From: Deltaproteobacteria bacterium
Lineage (GTDB): Bacteria > Desulfobacterota > GWC2-55-46 > S146-73
Assembly: GCA_015492355.1 (NCBI GenBank)
Contig: WGFF01000354.1
Coordinates: 1-10,049 of the forward strand
Length of the DNA stretch: 10,049 bases
Direction: 5' to 3'
Each line of letters begins with the position of its first letter. Position 1 is the first letter of the stretch. Shown in pieces: positions 1-6,804 of the stretch. The position numbers and the translations under genes were made by a program. The notes under the pieces are model-generated. The model made no database searches, was not told the DNA's origin, and saw nothing but the letters and a program-made list of their open reading frames with translations.

Positions 1-129
1 CCCCTTTTGTAAAAGGGGTTTCCCTCAAACTCCCTTCCCCAAAACTTTTAATCTAAAGTTTTTTGGAAAGGGGGCAGGGGAAAACACTTTTTTTACCAAA
101 AAAGGGCTATAGCCCGGAGGGTTTTCCCC
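1..129. repeat. non-coding block of nested inverted repeats
   Basis: No convincing gene covers this stretch. It is packed with self-complementary sequence made of G/C runs and A/T runs. Positions 1-8 (CCCCTTTT) pair with 11-18 (AAAAGGGG) around GT. Positions 41-48 (AAAACTTT) pair perfectly with 55-62 (AAAGTTTT), flanked by imperfect CCCTTCC/GGAAAGGG arms. GGGGAAAAC at 77-85 pairs with GTTTTCCCC at 121-129, and inside that lie T6/A6 arms (89-94 and 98-103) and the 12-base palindrome GGGCTATAGCCC (104-115). It could be the end of a dispersed palindromic repeat or a terminator for a gene left of the window. The identity is not recognised. Confidence 0.6.
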
Positions 130-254
130 ACAACAAAGATTCAGGTCCGATTTGATGACCCATTACCTTAGTTTGAGGGTGTACCTTTCTTAAGAGACCA
201 TCCCCTGGATAAAAGGCTATGAAAGAAGACCTCATCAAAAAAGGGGAACAGAAC

Positions 255-1361
255 ATGGAGGAGGCAAGGAGATATGAATTCATAAAACTCCTTGCAGGCG
301 ATATAGCCAATGAATTTAACAACATACTCACCACCATCCTCGGGAACATAAACCTTGTAATGCTCTCACAGGAGTTTGAGGAGAGAATCTTTGAGAAGCT
401 CAACGAGATAGAGAAGGCTGTATTGAGGGCAAAACTCCTCACCCAGCAACTTCTTACCTTTCTCAAGGGTATTTCTTCCTTCAAAAGACCTATCTCCCTT
501 TCTGATGTGACAAGGGATGCAGTGGATTCTGCCCTGAGTGGTTCATCCATAAGATACACCCTCTCCATGCCACAGATGGTCTACCCTGTGGAGGCGGACG
601 AGGCACAGATGCGCTACACCATAAACACCTTTGTGACCCACATGGCAAGGGCTATGAACAGCGGGGGAGAGATAAGGGTATCTGTGGAAAATGTTGTACC
701 TAATAGAAGGGATATTACAGGTGCCAGGAGATATATAAGGATATCCATGTACAGTGATGCAGAGGATGGACTGAGGAAAGACCTCATGGAGATAAAGAAA
801 GCCTTTCCCCTTCCAAAGGATGACGAAAAGGGGTTTGCCCTTACAGTATCATATTCTGTAGTAAAGGGGCATAACGGGTACATAGATACAGACTCTCCTG
901 AAGGTATACACATATATATGCCTGTCATGGAGGAGACAGAGAGTACCGCTGTGACAGAAGGGAAGGGAACACCTACCTACATGTGCAGGGAAAAGATACT
1001 CATAATGGACGATGAGGAGACTATAAGAAGCCTTGCAGGGGAGTTCCTGTCACCCTTTGGACACTGTGTTGTATGTGCAAGTAACGGCTCAGAAGCCATA
1101 GAACTCTACAAGAAGGCGATGGAGAAGGGTGAACCCTTCGATGTGGTTGTGGTCGATCTCAACATACGCGCAGGCATGAGCGGTAAGGAGACCATAAAAA
1201 GACTCCTTGAGGTAGACCCCAATGTAAGGGCGATAGTGTCGAGTGGATTCATAAGCGATCCCGTGATGACAGACTGCAGGACCTATGGTTTCAGAAGGGC
1301 TATTGCAAAGCCTTACAATATGGCTGAACTGCACAAGGTAATCCACAGTATAGTCGATTGA
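255..1361 (+). CDS. hybrid histidine-kinase-like protein with degenerate kinase core and intact receiver
   Basis: The protein has 368 residues from the ATG at 255, chosen because AGGGGA (242-247) sits 7 nt upstream; an in-frame ATG at 219 has no well-spaced ribosome-binding site. There is no membrane segment and no PAS or other input domain. Residues 1-72 match the dimerisation/phospho-acceptor fold of NtrB-like hybrid kinases (LAGDIANEFNNILTTILGN), but the usual His of 'IAHDFNN' is Asn19. In the ATPase part (about 80-225) the N-box Asn is replaced by His129, the DxGxG motif reads DAEDGL (168-173), and GLGL reads GFAL (193-196). The C-terminal receiver (about 247-368) keeps Asp252/Asp253, phospho-acceptor Asp301, Ser329 and Lys352. 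Inference: it cannot autophosphorylate in the normal way and probably acts as a phosphorylation-dependent receiver or scaffold. It lies upstream of DUF763 with an 80-nt gap. Confidence 0.85.
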   Translation: MEEARRYEFIKLLAGDIANEFNNILTTILGNINLVMLSQEFEERIFEKLNEIEKAVLRAKLLTQQLLTFLKGISSFKRPISLSDVTRDAVDSALSGSSIRYTLSMPQMVYPVEADEAQMRYTINTFVTHMARAMNSGGEIRVSVENVVPNRRDITGARRYIRISMYSDAEDGLRKDLMEIKKAFPLPKDDEKGFALTVSYSVVKGHNGYIDTDSPEGIHIYMPVMEETESTAVTEGKGTPTYMCREKILIMDDEETIRSLAGEFLSPFGHCVVCASNGSEAIELYKKAMEKGEPFDVVVVDLNIRAGMSGKETIKRLLEVDPNVRAIVSSGFISDPVMTDCRTYGFRRAIAKPYNMAELHKVIHSIVD

Positions 1362-1441
1362 TGCATGGAATCCACCTCTTTTTTGAATGAAGCCTAAGAG
1401 AGGTCTTTCACCATGGGGCTTTCCTTATAGAAATATTTACG

Positions 1442-2533
1442 ATGCGTACCGGTATAGCAAATCTTCCGCTCCACAGTGGCAAGGCTCCCCGGTGGCTTTT
1501 CGAACGTATGACCCTCCTTGCAAGGGGAATAATCACTGCCATTGTAAAGGATTTTGGACCATCCGAGGTATTAAGGAGGCTATCCGATCCCTACTGGTTT
1601 CAGGCACTCGGCTGTGTGCTCGGGTTTGACTGGCACTCAAGCGGGATTACAACGACCCTGTGTGGTGCCATCAAGGAGGGGATAAAGGGGCTTGAAAGGG
1701 AGCTCGGTCTTTTTGTTGCTGGTGGAAAAGGGGGCAGGTCACTTAAAACCCCTGATGAGATAAGGAGCAGGGAAAGGTTCCTCTCTGTAGACCCTGATAT
1801 ACTTATTCGGGTAAGCAGGCTTTCTGCAAAGGTCGATTCAGCTGGCTTGCAAGATGGATATGATCTGTACCATCATTGTCTCTTCTTTACAAGCGATGGG
1901 AGATGGGCGGTCGTCCAGCAGGGAATGAACAAACTTACCAGATATGCAAGGCGCTACCACTGGCTCGGTGAGGGTAACTCCCCGCTGACAGCGGATAGAA
2001 GTTTTATATGCGAGCCACACAATGCGGTGTGCTGTAACTCAACCGGCAGGGTACTCAACATGGTCGCCTCTGACAGTGGAGGGGCAAGAACCACTGTTAC
2101 AGAACTCTCCTGGGAAAGACCGGATAAACTCATAAAGGATATTAAAAGAATCAAGACCCTCAACCTGCCGAGAAGACACCACACGACCATGGACGATATA
2201 AACCCGGAGAGACTCTACAGGATATTTCTAACCACCTATGAGAGGAGACCGAAGGATTTTGAGGTCCTCATCGGCATGGAAGGGATAGGACCCAAGACAA
2301 TAAGGGCTCTTGCCCTCATATCAGAACTCATCTATGGTGTAAAACCGAGTGTGCGTGACCCTGTGCGGTTCTGTTTTGCCCATGGCGGAAAGGATGGACA
2401 TCCCTATCCTGTTGACAGGAAGACCTATGATGAGTCCATAGAGTTTCTCAGGAGGGCGGTGAACGAGGCGAGGATAGGTATAACCCTTAAAAAGGAGGCT
2501 TTAAGGAGGTTATCCCTTCATACCGCACTTTAG
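1442..2533 (+). CDS. DUF763 family protein with helix-hairpin-helix motif
   Basis: A 363-residue soluble protein recognised as DUF763 from its N-terminal block (RTGIANLPLHSGKAPRWLF, 2-20), the block LSDPYWFQALGCVLGFDWHSSG (47-68 region) and the C-terminal block RDPVRFCFAHGGKDGHPYP (305-323). The family has no established function that I know of. Residues about 275-291 (GMEGIGPKTIRAL) form a helix-hairpin-helix motif of the kind that binds the DNA or RNA backbone, so a nucleic-acid role is a reasonable inference. The start matches the usual family N-terminus closely, although no good ribosome-binding site precedes it. It ends 11 nt before the ADP-ribosylglycohydrolase gene, suggesting co-transcription. 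The many conserved His/Cys residues (for example Cys190, His193, Cys197, Cys198) could be structural or metal-binding; this is not shown. Confidence 0.88.
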   Translation: MRTGIANLPLHSGKAPRWLFERMTLLARGIITAIVKDFGPSEVLRRLSDPYWFQALGCVLGFDWHSSGITTTLCGAIKEGIKGLERELGLFVAGGKGGRSLKTPDEIRSRERFLSVDPDILIRVSRLSAKVDSAGLQDGYDLYHHCLFFTSDGRWAVVQQGMNKLTRYARRYHWLGEGNSPLTADRSFICEPHNAVCCNSTGRVLNMVASDSGGARTTVTELSWERPDKLIKDIKRIKTLNLPRRHHTTMDDINPERLYRIFLTTYERRPKDFEVLIGMEGIGPKTIRALALISELIYGVKPSVRDPVRFCFAHGGKDGHPYPVDRKTYDESIEFLRRAVNEARIGITLKKEALRRLSLHTAL

Positions 2534-2544
2534 AGAATCCAGCA

Positions 2545-3546
2545 ATGATACTTCCAAGGAGAGAACAGTTCAGTGGTTCGCTTATAGGGCAGTGTCTTGG
2601 TGATGCCCTCGGTTTTCCTGTTGAGGGGCTTTCTCCAGAGGTCTGCAAAAGGTATGTGGAAGATGTGTTGAGAAGGGGACACGTAGAGGGGAGACCGCCC
2701 TATTCATTCGGTCAGTACTCCGATGATTCTCAGCTCGCCAGGGAACTCATGGAGAGCTTTGTTACATGCAGAGGATTCAAGCCCGATGAATATGCGACAA
2801 GGATCGCCAGGATGTTTGTAGAGAACCGCATTGTAGGACGTGGACATGCAACCGAGCAGGCTGCCTTCAGACTGGCACGTGGAGAGGACTGGCAGAGCTC
2901 AGGCACCCCTCCTCCATCCGCAGGCAATGGAAGCGCCATGAGGGCAGGACCGGTCGGTCTTATGTTCTTCGACAACCACGATACACTCATACGTGTTGCA
3001 CATGATCAGGGGAGGATAACCCACAAGGACAGCCGATGCTCTGCAGGTGCTGTTGCCATTGCAGGGGGTGTTGCACTGGTGCTGGTGGAAAGACCTGTTC
3101 AATGCGAGGCATTCCTTACCAGACTGAGCGAATGGGCTGGCTCTATGGATGAATCTGTTGGTACCTCCATAGAGAGGCTCAAGGAATGGATCGAACTACC
3201 ACCAGAGAGTGCCATAAGGCACATATCACGTGTGGGCATAAAAGAAAACATTGAACTCTGGGATGGTATCTCGCCCTTTGTCACAACCAGTGTGCTGTGG
3301 AGCCTCTATTCCTTTCTCAGGAGCCCTGACAATTACTGGGAGACCATACTCACTGCCATTGCATGTGGTGGGGATGTGGATACCACCGCAGCCATGGCAG
3401 GTGCCATAAGCGGGGCATACCTCGGCATCGAAGCCATACCAGTGGACCTTGCAAGGATGCTCAACGACCAGGGAGACTGGGGGTTCTCGGAACTTATGGA
3501 ACTTGCGGATAGATGCTACAGGATTAAGATGGAGCTGATGGGATGA
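2545..3546 (+). CDS. ADP-ribosylglycohydrolase (DraG/ARH family)
   Basis: A 333-residue all-helical hydrolase of the DraG/ARH family, which removes ADP-ribose from modified proteins or nucleic acids using two divalent metal ions. Family motifs appear in order: GSLIGQCLGDALGFPVEG (11-28), the metal-binding SDDS (59-62, usually TDDT), GNGSAMRAGP (127-136), THKDS (159-163) and the C-terminal metal site GGDVDTTAAMAGA (275-287) with Asp277 and Asp279. All expected metal ligands are present, so it should be active. The length is normal for the family. It starts 11 nt after the DUF763 stop and is probably translated from the same message. The real substrate cannot be told from sequence: no nitrogenase genes or DraT partner are in the window, so a nitrogen-fixation role is not supported here. 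The nearby HhH protein makes a nucleic-acid or repair context conceivable. Confidence 0.92.
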   Translation: MILPRREQFSGSLIGQCLGDALGFPVEGLSPEVCKRYVEDVLRRGHVEGRPPYSFGQYSDDSQLARELMESFVTCRGFKPDEYATRIARMFVENRIVGRGHATEQAAFRLARGEDWQSSGTPPPSAGNGSAMRAGPVGLMFFDNHDTLIRVAHDQGRITHKDSRCSAGAVAIAGGVALVLVERPVQCEAFLTRLSEWAGSMDESVGTSIERLKEWIELPPESAIRHISRVGIKENIELWDGISPFVTTSVLWSLYSFLRSPDNYWETILTAIACGGDVDTTAAMAGAISGAYLGIEAIPVDLARMLNDQGDWGFSELMELADRCYRIKMELMG

Positions 3547-3604
3547 TAGGGGAAGGGTTCTCTACAGAGAGTCTTTCCCTAAATCCAGAAAGGAGGTAAG
3601 AAAG

Positions 3605-3727
3605 ATGAAGGTGGAAAAGGAGGGGCAGAGGTTCAGGTGTAATCTATGCGGAAACGAGGTTGTGGTTACAAAGGCTGGTGGAGGTGAGCTTATTTGTTGT
3701 GGGGAGCCGATGGAGCTTGTGGAGTGA
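3605..3727 (+). CDS. desulforedoxin-like small iron-binding protein
   Basis: A 40-residue gene that is easily missed because of its size. The ATG is preceded by AGGAGG (3591-3596) at 8-nt spacing, one of the best ribosome-binding sites in the window. The protein reads FRCNLCGNEVVVTKAGGG (10-27) followed by ELICCGEPMELVE, giving Cys12-x2-Cys15 and adjacent Cys31-Cys32. This is the four-cysteine iron site of desulforedoxin and of the N-terminal domain of desulfoferrodoxin; the vicinal Cys-Cys separates it from ordinary rubredoxin. The length matches free-standing desulforedoxin (about 36 residues), and the superoxide-reductase domain of desulfoferrodoxin is absent. It is a small cytoplasmic redox protein of anaerobes. 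It lies 58 nt after the DraG stop and may be the last gene of that transcript or have its own promoter. Confidence 0.9.
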   Translation: MKVEKEGQRFRCNLCGNEVVVTKAGGGELICCGEPMELVE

Positions 3728-3735
3728 GCGGTTAA

Positions 3736-3765
3736 GGGGGCTGATCCATACACGGGTCAGCCCTC
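3736..3765. terminator. hairpin at convergent gene junction, possible bidirectional terminator
   Basis: GGGGGCTGATCC (3736-3747) pairs with GGGTCAGCCCTC (3754-3765) around ATACAC, with one G-U wobble and one mismatch. It sits 8 nt after the desulforedoxin stop and overlaps the stop codon of the oppositely directed histidine kinase gene (3757-3759). There is no clear U tract on either side, so termination at this hairpin is inferred from position and stem strength only. Confidence 0.45.
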
Positions 3766-5148
3766 TGGCAGATACACGGTAAAACAGCTTCCCCTGCCCA
3801 CTGTGCTCTCCACATCTATCCTGCCACCGTGGGCATCTATAATAATCTTTGCTATGGATAGACCGAGGCCACTTCCATGTACCATGCCTCTGCTCGTATC
3901 GACCCTGTAGAACCTGTCAAATAGCCTTTCCTTCTCGTTCTCAGGTATCCCTATGCCAGTATCCCTCACTGCCACCGCTACCATACCGTCCTTCCTGGAT
4001 ATCTCTATCCCTACTGTACCACCTGATCTATTGTACTTGATGGCATTGTCAACTATGTTTGTGAACGCCTCTGCAAGCATCTCTCTATCCCCCCTTATGT
4101 ATACATCATCGCCGTTGAACTCTATACCTATCCCACGATTCGATGCGGTCGGGCTTAGAAGCCTTATCACATCATCCAGTACATCCCTCATGTTGAACCC
4201 TGTTATACTCAGTCTGGAGGTCTTGCCATCGAGCCTTGATACCTCGAGTATCCTGTTGATGATGGATGAAATGCGGTCTGTTATTTCCGATATCTTCTGG
4301 AGTGCCTCCCTGTATTCAGCAGGGGTTCTCTCCCTTTTTAGTGATACATCGCAGTAGCTCTTGATGACAGATGTGGGGGTTCTCAACTCGTGTGATGCAT
4401 TGGAGAAGAACTGTCTCTGCCTTGTAAAGTGTTCTTCAAGGCGCTGAAGCATTGTGTTGAAGCTCACAGCAAGGGACCTGAGTTCCCTGTCTATACCAGC
4501 ATCGTCTATCCTTTCGTTCAGATTCTTTTCCGTTATCCTGCTTATCTTTTCCGAAAAATCGTCGATAGGACTGAGGACACGGCTCGTCAGTATGGAGATA
4601 CCCGCAAGGGAGAGGACGAAAACAGAGGGGAATACGATGAGGATTATGTTCCTGAAAGACCTCAAGAGCTCGTAGGCATCCTTGAGGGAATCTGCCGCCT
4701 GTATAGTAAGTATCCCTATGGAATACTCAAAGGACTGGCTCAGTATCCTGAGGGGTTCGTCCTCAGGACCCATTATGGTGCCGTATAAAGGCTCAAAGGA
4801 TACGGGCTGTATGGGGAGTGTCTTGTCTGCCAGGAAGAGGGAGGGGGAGCGGATGAGTATCCTCCCATCCTCTGTTATGACCTGGTAGTATCGTCCGGAG
4901 AGCGATACAGCGTATTCACCCGTTGCTGCTGAGGAGAATTCCAGGAACTCTGTCTTGAGCTGTCCATATCCATCCTCAACTGATAGGAGGTTGGCGAGGA
5001 GCTGGACCTCTGAGTTGAGATGCCTGTCAACCGAGTCGAGGACGATCCCTTCGAGCTTGTAGTATATAAAAAAACCCAGCCCTGTAAAAAGGGTGGAGAA
5101 GACGAGTATGAACCAGACTATGAATTTTAGTTTTATGGATCTGAACAT
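3757..5148 (-). CDS. membrane sensor histidine kinase (CusS/QseC-like)
   Basis: A 463-residue inner-membrane kinase that phosphorylates the response regulator encoded just upstream. Layout: transmembrane helix about 8-30, periplasmic region 31-166, second helix about 167-188, HAMP linker 189-242, HisKA with phospho-acceptor His253 in SNASHELRTPTSVIKSY, and an ATPase domain with N-box NIVDNAIKYN (364-373), DTGIGIP (396-402), FDRFYRVD (410-417) and GSGLGLSIA (425-433). All catalytic motifs are intact. The periplasmic part has no Cys and almost no His or Met clusters, so it does not look like a copper or silver sensor even though its catalytic half resembles CusS. The start lies 8 nt after the regulator stop, so the two are translated together. 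The stimulus is unknown; the linked cytochrome b suggests redox or respiratory stress. Confidence 0.93.
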   Translation of the reverse strand: MFRSIKLKFIVWFILVFSTLFTGLGFFIYYKLEGIVLDSVDRHLNSEVQLLANLLSVEDGYGQLKTEFLEFSSAATGEYAVSLSGRYYQVITEDGRILIRSPSLFLADKTLPIQPVSFEPLYGTIMGPEDEPLRILSQSFEYSIGILTIQAADSLKDAYELLRSFRNIILIVFPSVFVLSLAGISILTSRVLSPIDDFSEKISRITEKNLNERIDDAGIDRELRSLAVSFNTMLQRLEEHFTRQRQFFSNASHELRTPTSVIKSYCDVSLKRERTPAEYREALQKISEITDRISSIINRILEVSRLDGKTSRLSITGFNMRDVLDDVIRLLSPTASNRGIGIEFNGDDVYIRGDREMLAEAFTNIVDNAIKYNRSGGTVGIEISRKDGMVAVAVRDTGIGIPENEKERLFDRFYRVDTSRGMVHGSGLGLSIAKIIIDAHGGRIDVESTVGRGSCFTVYLPEG

Positions 5149-5156
5149 GGAAAGCC

Positions 5157-5834
5157 TCAGGACCTGTCTTCCTTGAGCATGTATCCTGTACCCCTTATGG
5201 TATGGATGAGCCTCGTCCCGAAGCCCCGGTCTATCTTGTTCCGCAGGTAGTTTATGTATACATCAATAACGTTCGAGTCCATATCGAAGTCCTCGCTGTA
5301 TATATGCTCTATTATGTCCGTCCTTGTAACCACCCTGTCCTTATTGTAGGCAAGGTATTCGAGTATGGCATATTCCCTTGCAGAGAGCCTTATAAGCCTT
5401 CCAGCCCTCCTTACCTCATGGCTCCTTGTATCTATCTCCAGGTCTCCTATCCGTATTATTGCCTCCTTTACATTGCTCTTTCTGCGAAGGAGGGAGCGTA
5501 TCCTGGCAAGGAGCTCTCCGAATTCAAAGGGTTTTGTAAGATAATCGTCCGCCCCTGTATCGAGCCCCTTTATCTTATCCGCCACCGTATCCTTGGCAGT
5601 CAGGAGTATGACAGGTGTATCTATACCCTTCTTTCGTATCCTTGAGAGGAGCGAAAGTCCATCCATCACAGGGAGCATTATATCGAGCACTATCACATCC
5701 GCAGGGTAGTTCTCAGCCATATAGAGCCCTTCCTCTCCATCGTAGGCTATATCCACCACATAGTTCTCCTCTTCAAGCCCCTTTTTTATGATCCCTGCAA
5801 GGTCTCTTTCATCCTCTACTATCAGTATCCGCAT
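5157..5834 (-). CDS. OmpR/PhoB-type response regulator
   Basis: A 225-residue DNA-binding regulator and partner of the adjacent kinase. The receiver domain (1-120) has acidic residues Glu7/Asp8, phospho-acceptor Asp51 in VIVLDIMLPVMDG, Thr79 and Lys101 (LTKPFEFGELLARI). The C-terminal winged helix (about 125-222) has LSAREYAILEYLAYNKDRVV, the recognition-helix region SNVIDVYINYLRNKID and the wing RLIHTIRGTGYML, typical of OmpR-type regulators of the CusR/PcoR branch. It lies 15 nt downstream of the cytochrome gene and 8 nt upstream of the kinase. No Shine-Dalgarno sequence precedes the ATG (the bases just before it are CCTCTC), which fits the leaderless promoter proposed immediately upstream. 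Confidence 0.95.
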   Translation of the reverse strand: MRILIVEDERDLAGIIKKGLEEENYVVDIAYDGEEGLYMAENYPADVIVLDIMLPVMDGLSLLSRIRKKGIDTPVILLTAKDTVADKIKGLDTGADDYLTKPFEFGELLARIRSLLRRKSNVKEAIIRIGDLEIDTRSHEVRRAGRLIRLSAREYAILEYLAYNKDRVVTRTDIIEHIYSEDFDMDSNVIDVYINYLRNKIDRGFGTRLIHTIRGTGYMLKEDRS

Positions 5835-5841
5835 GAGAGGA

Positions 5842-5871
5842 ATTATATGCTAAAGGCATCTCCTGGGTAAA
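5842..5871 (-). promoter_or_regulatory. possible internal promoter for the response regulator, giving a leaderless mRNA
   Basis: On the minus strand, TTTACC (5871-5866) and a perfect TATAAT (5847-5842) are separated by 18 nt. The -10 box ends 7 nt before the regulator ATG, so transcription would start at or next to the start codon. This fits the lack of a ribosome-binding site there. The -35 is only 4 of 6, so the call is tentative. Confidence 0.4.
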
Positions 5872-6515
5872 TACTTTTTTCCGTTCACCATCGACCAGAA
5901 AAGACCTGTTCTGTCTTTAAGTTCATGGGCAATCACACCTGTAAGGTGTGCGGAAAGGAAGAATACCATGAACCATAACCCGAATTCGTGTATCTCCTCG
6001 AATCCCTCTACCACCTCATGACCGAGAATGGAAGATATGAACCTGCCAGGTATCATTCCAAACTCCTCACCAGCCAGTGTAATGCCTGTAAAGACCTGAC
6101 TTGTGAGTACAAGGAAGAGGGCTATGTAGAAGAGGGATGCAAGGGGATTGTGTCCCACCGATGGAGGGGGACTGCCCCTGAGACCGCTCAGATACCACCG
6201 CAGATTATCCAGTATGCCATTCCATCTCTCCTTGTTGTAGGGTATCATATCGAGCCATCTCGCATACTCGTTGCCAGCAAAGCCCCATACCACCCTCAGT
6301 ATGAACGTCACAGCAAGTATATGCCCCACCCAGGCATGAAGCCTCTTTATCGACTCCTCTGCCTCCTCTTCAGCACCGAGCCATTCCATTATCTCGTAAT
6401 TGAATATCAGAATCATGAGGGTAATAATGAGCAGGGCGTTTATCCAGTGGAGTGCCCTGGTCTGCCAGTCCCATACCATTACCTCTACCAGTTCTTCCCT
6501 TTCGTCCTTCTCCAT
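5850..6515 (-). CDS. b-type cytochrome, cytochrome b561/Ni-Fe hydrogenase cyt-b-like
   Basis: A 221-residue inner-membrane di-heme cytochrome of the bacterial b561 / hydrogenase b-subunit superfamily. Four hydrophobic segments are visible (about 24-42, 59-80, 125-147 and 177-199). The likely heme ligands sit in them: His23 in TRALHWINALL, His60/His65 in RLHAWVGHILAVTFILRVVWG, His176 in EIHEFGLWFM, and His190/His197 in SAHLTGVIAHELKD. The RVVWGFAG motif after helix 2 and the GKKYLPRR end are typical. It would pass electrons between the quinone pool and a partner, but no hydrogenase, oxidoreductase or cytochrome c gene is in the window, so the partner is unknown. AGGAGAG lies about 10 nt upstream of the ATG. 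It is the first gene of an operon with the two-component system, which is likely to regulate it. Confidence 0.9.
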   Translation of the reverse strand: MEKDEREELVEVMVWDWQTRALHWINALLIITLMILIFNYEIMEWLGAEEEAEESIKRLHAWVGHILAVTFILRVVWGFAGNEYARWLDMIPYNKERWNGILDNLRWYLSGLRGSPPPSVGHNPLASLFYIALFLVLTSQVFTGITLAGEEFGMIPGRFISSILGHEVVEGFEEIHEFGLWFMVFFLSAHLTGVIAHELKDRTGLFWSMVNGKKYLPRRCL

Positions 6516-6536
6516 TGCGGTATCACTCTCCTTTCC

Positions 6537-6553
6537 TGAAATCGGTCATTTCA
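6537..6553. promoter_or_regulatory. palindromic operator candidate upstream of the cytochrome b gene
   Basis: TGAAAT (6537-6542) and ATTTCA (6548-6553) form a perfect 6-bp inverted repeat with a 5-nt centre, extendable by a G-U pair and a G-C pair on the outside. It lies about 21 nt upstream of the cytochrome start and so at the head of the cytochrome-regulator-kinase operon. CusR-type regulators bind palindromes with TGAC/TTAC-like half-sites, which makes autoregulation plausible. The binding itself is inference. Confidence 0.35.
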
Positions 6554-6605
6554 AGATTCCAAAAACCCCTGACAAAGACAGTCCCCTTTAAAGACCCTGA
6601 GCCAC

Positions 6606-6633
6606 AAAAAAGGGACTTCCCCTGCGGGAAGTC
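6606..6633 (-). terminator. Rho-independent terminator behind the FKBP gene
   Basis: Read on the minus strand, GACTTCCC (6633-6626) pairs perfectly with GGGAAGTC (6621-6614) around a GCAG tetraloop and is followed by CC and six T residues (6611-6606). This is a textbook intrinsic terminator in minus orientation. It ends a transcript from the prolyl isomerase gene, whose stop lies about 170 nt earlier, and insulates it from the cytochrome operon. Between the two (6634-6804) I see only AT-rich sequence and no gene. Confidence 0.8.
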
Positions 6634-6804
6634 ATCCTGCTTCGAATTATATGTAAAGTAAGATTAAAGGATAATTAAAGGAAGAAAAGACAATGGCAGA
6701 GAACCTTTCCTTAAAGATGCTCTCATGCATTAGGATGGTGAACAGACTACTCCTCACACATTAAGAGAAGAACAGATTCCGTCTGGATAGAGGTGTCTTC
6801 TTCG

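Noticed and set aside
219..254. Upstream ATG extending the hybrid kinase-like protein by 12 residues
   Set aside because: No properly spaced ribosome-binding site before 219, whereas AGGGGA stands 7 nt before the ATG at 255; the added residues do not belong to the conserved domain.
2545..3546. Nitrogenase-regulating DraG
   Set aside because: No DraT or nif gene is in the window; many ARH-family enzymes act on other substrates.
3757..5834. Copper/silver-sensing CusRS system
   Set aside because: Catalytic domains are CusRS-like, but the periplasmic part of the kinase lacks Met/His/Cys clusters and no efflux genes are nearby.
3849..6661. Several open plus-strand frames opposite the kinase, regulator and cytochrome genes
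   Set aside because: They are antisense to genes with complete conserved motifs, have Ser/Pro/Leu-rich shadow composition and no family features.
6693..6764. 23-codon plus-strand frame with a GGAAG sequence upstream
   Set aside because: Too short to judge, no recognisable composition, and no plus-strand gene follows that it could lead into.
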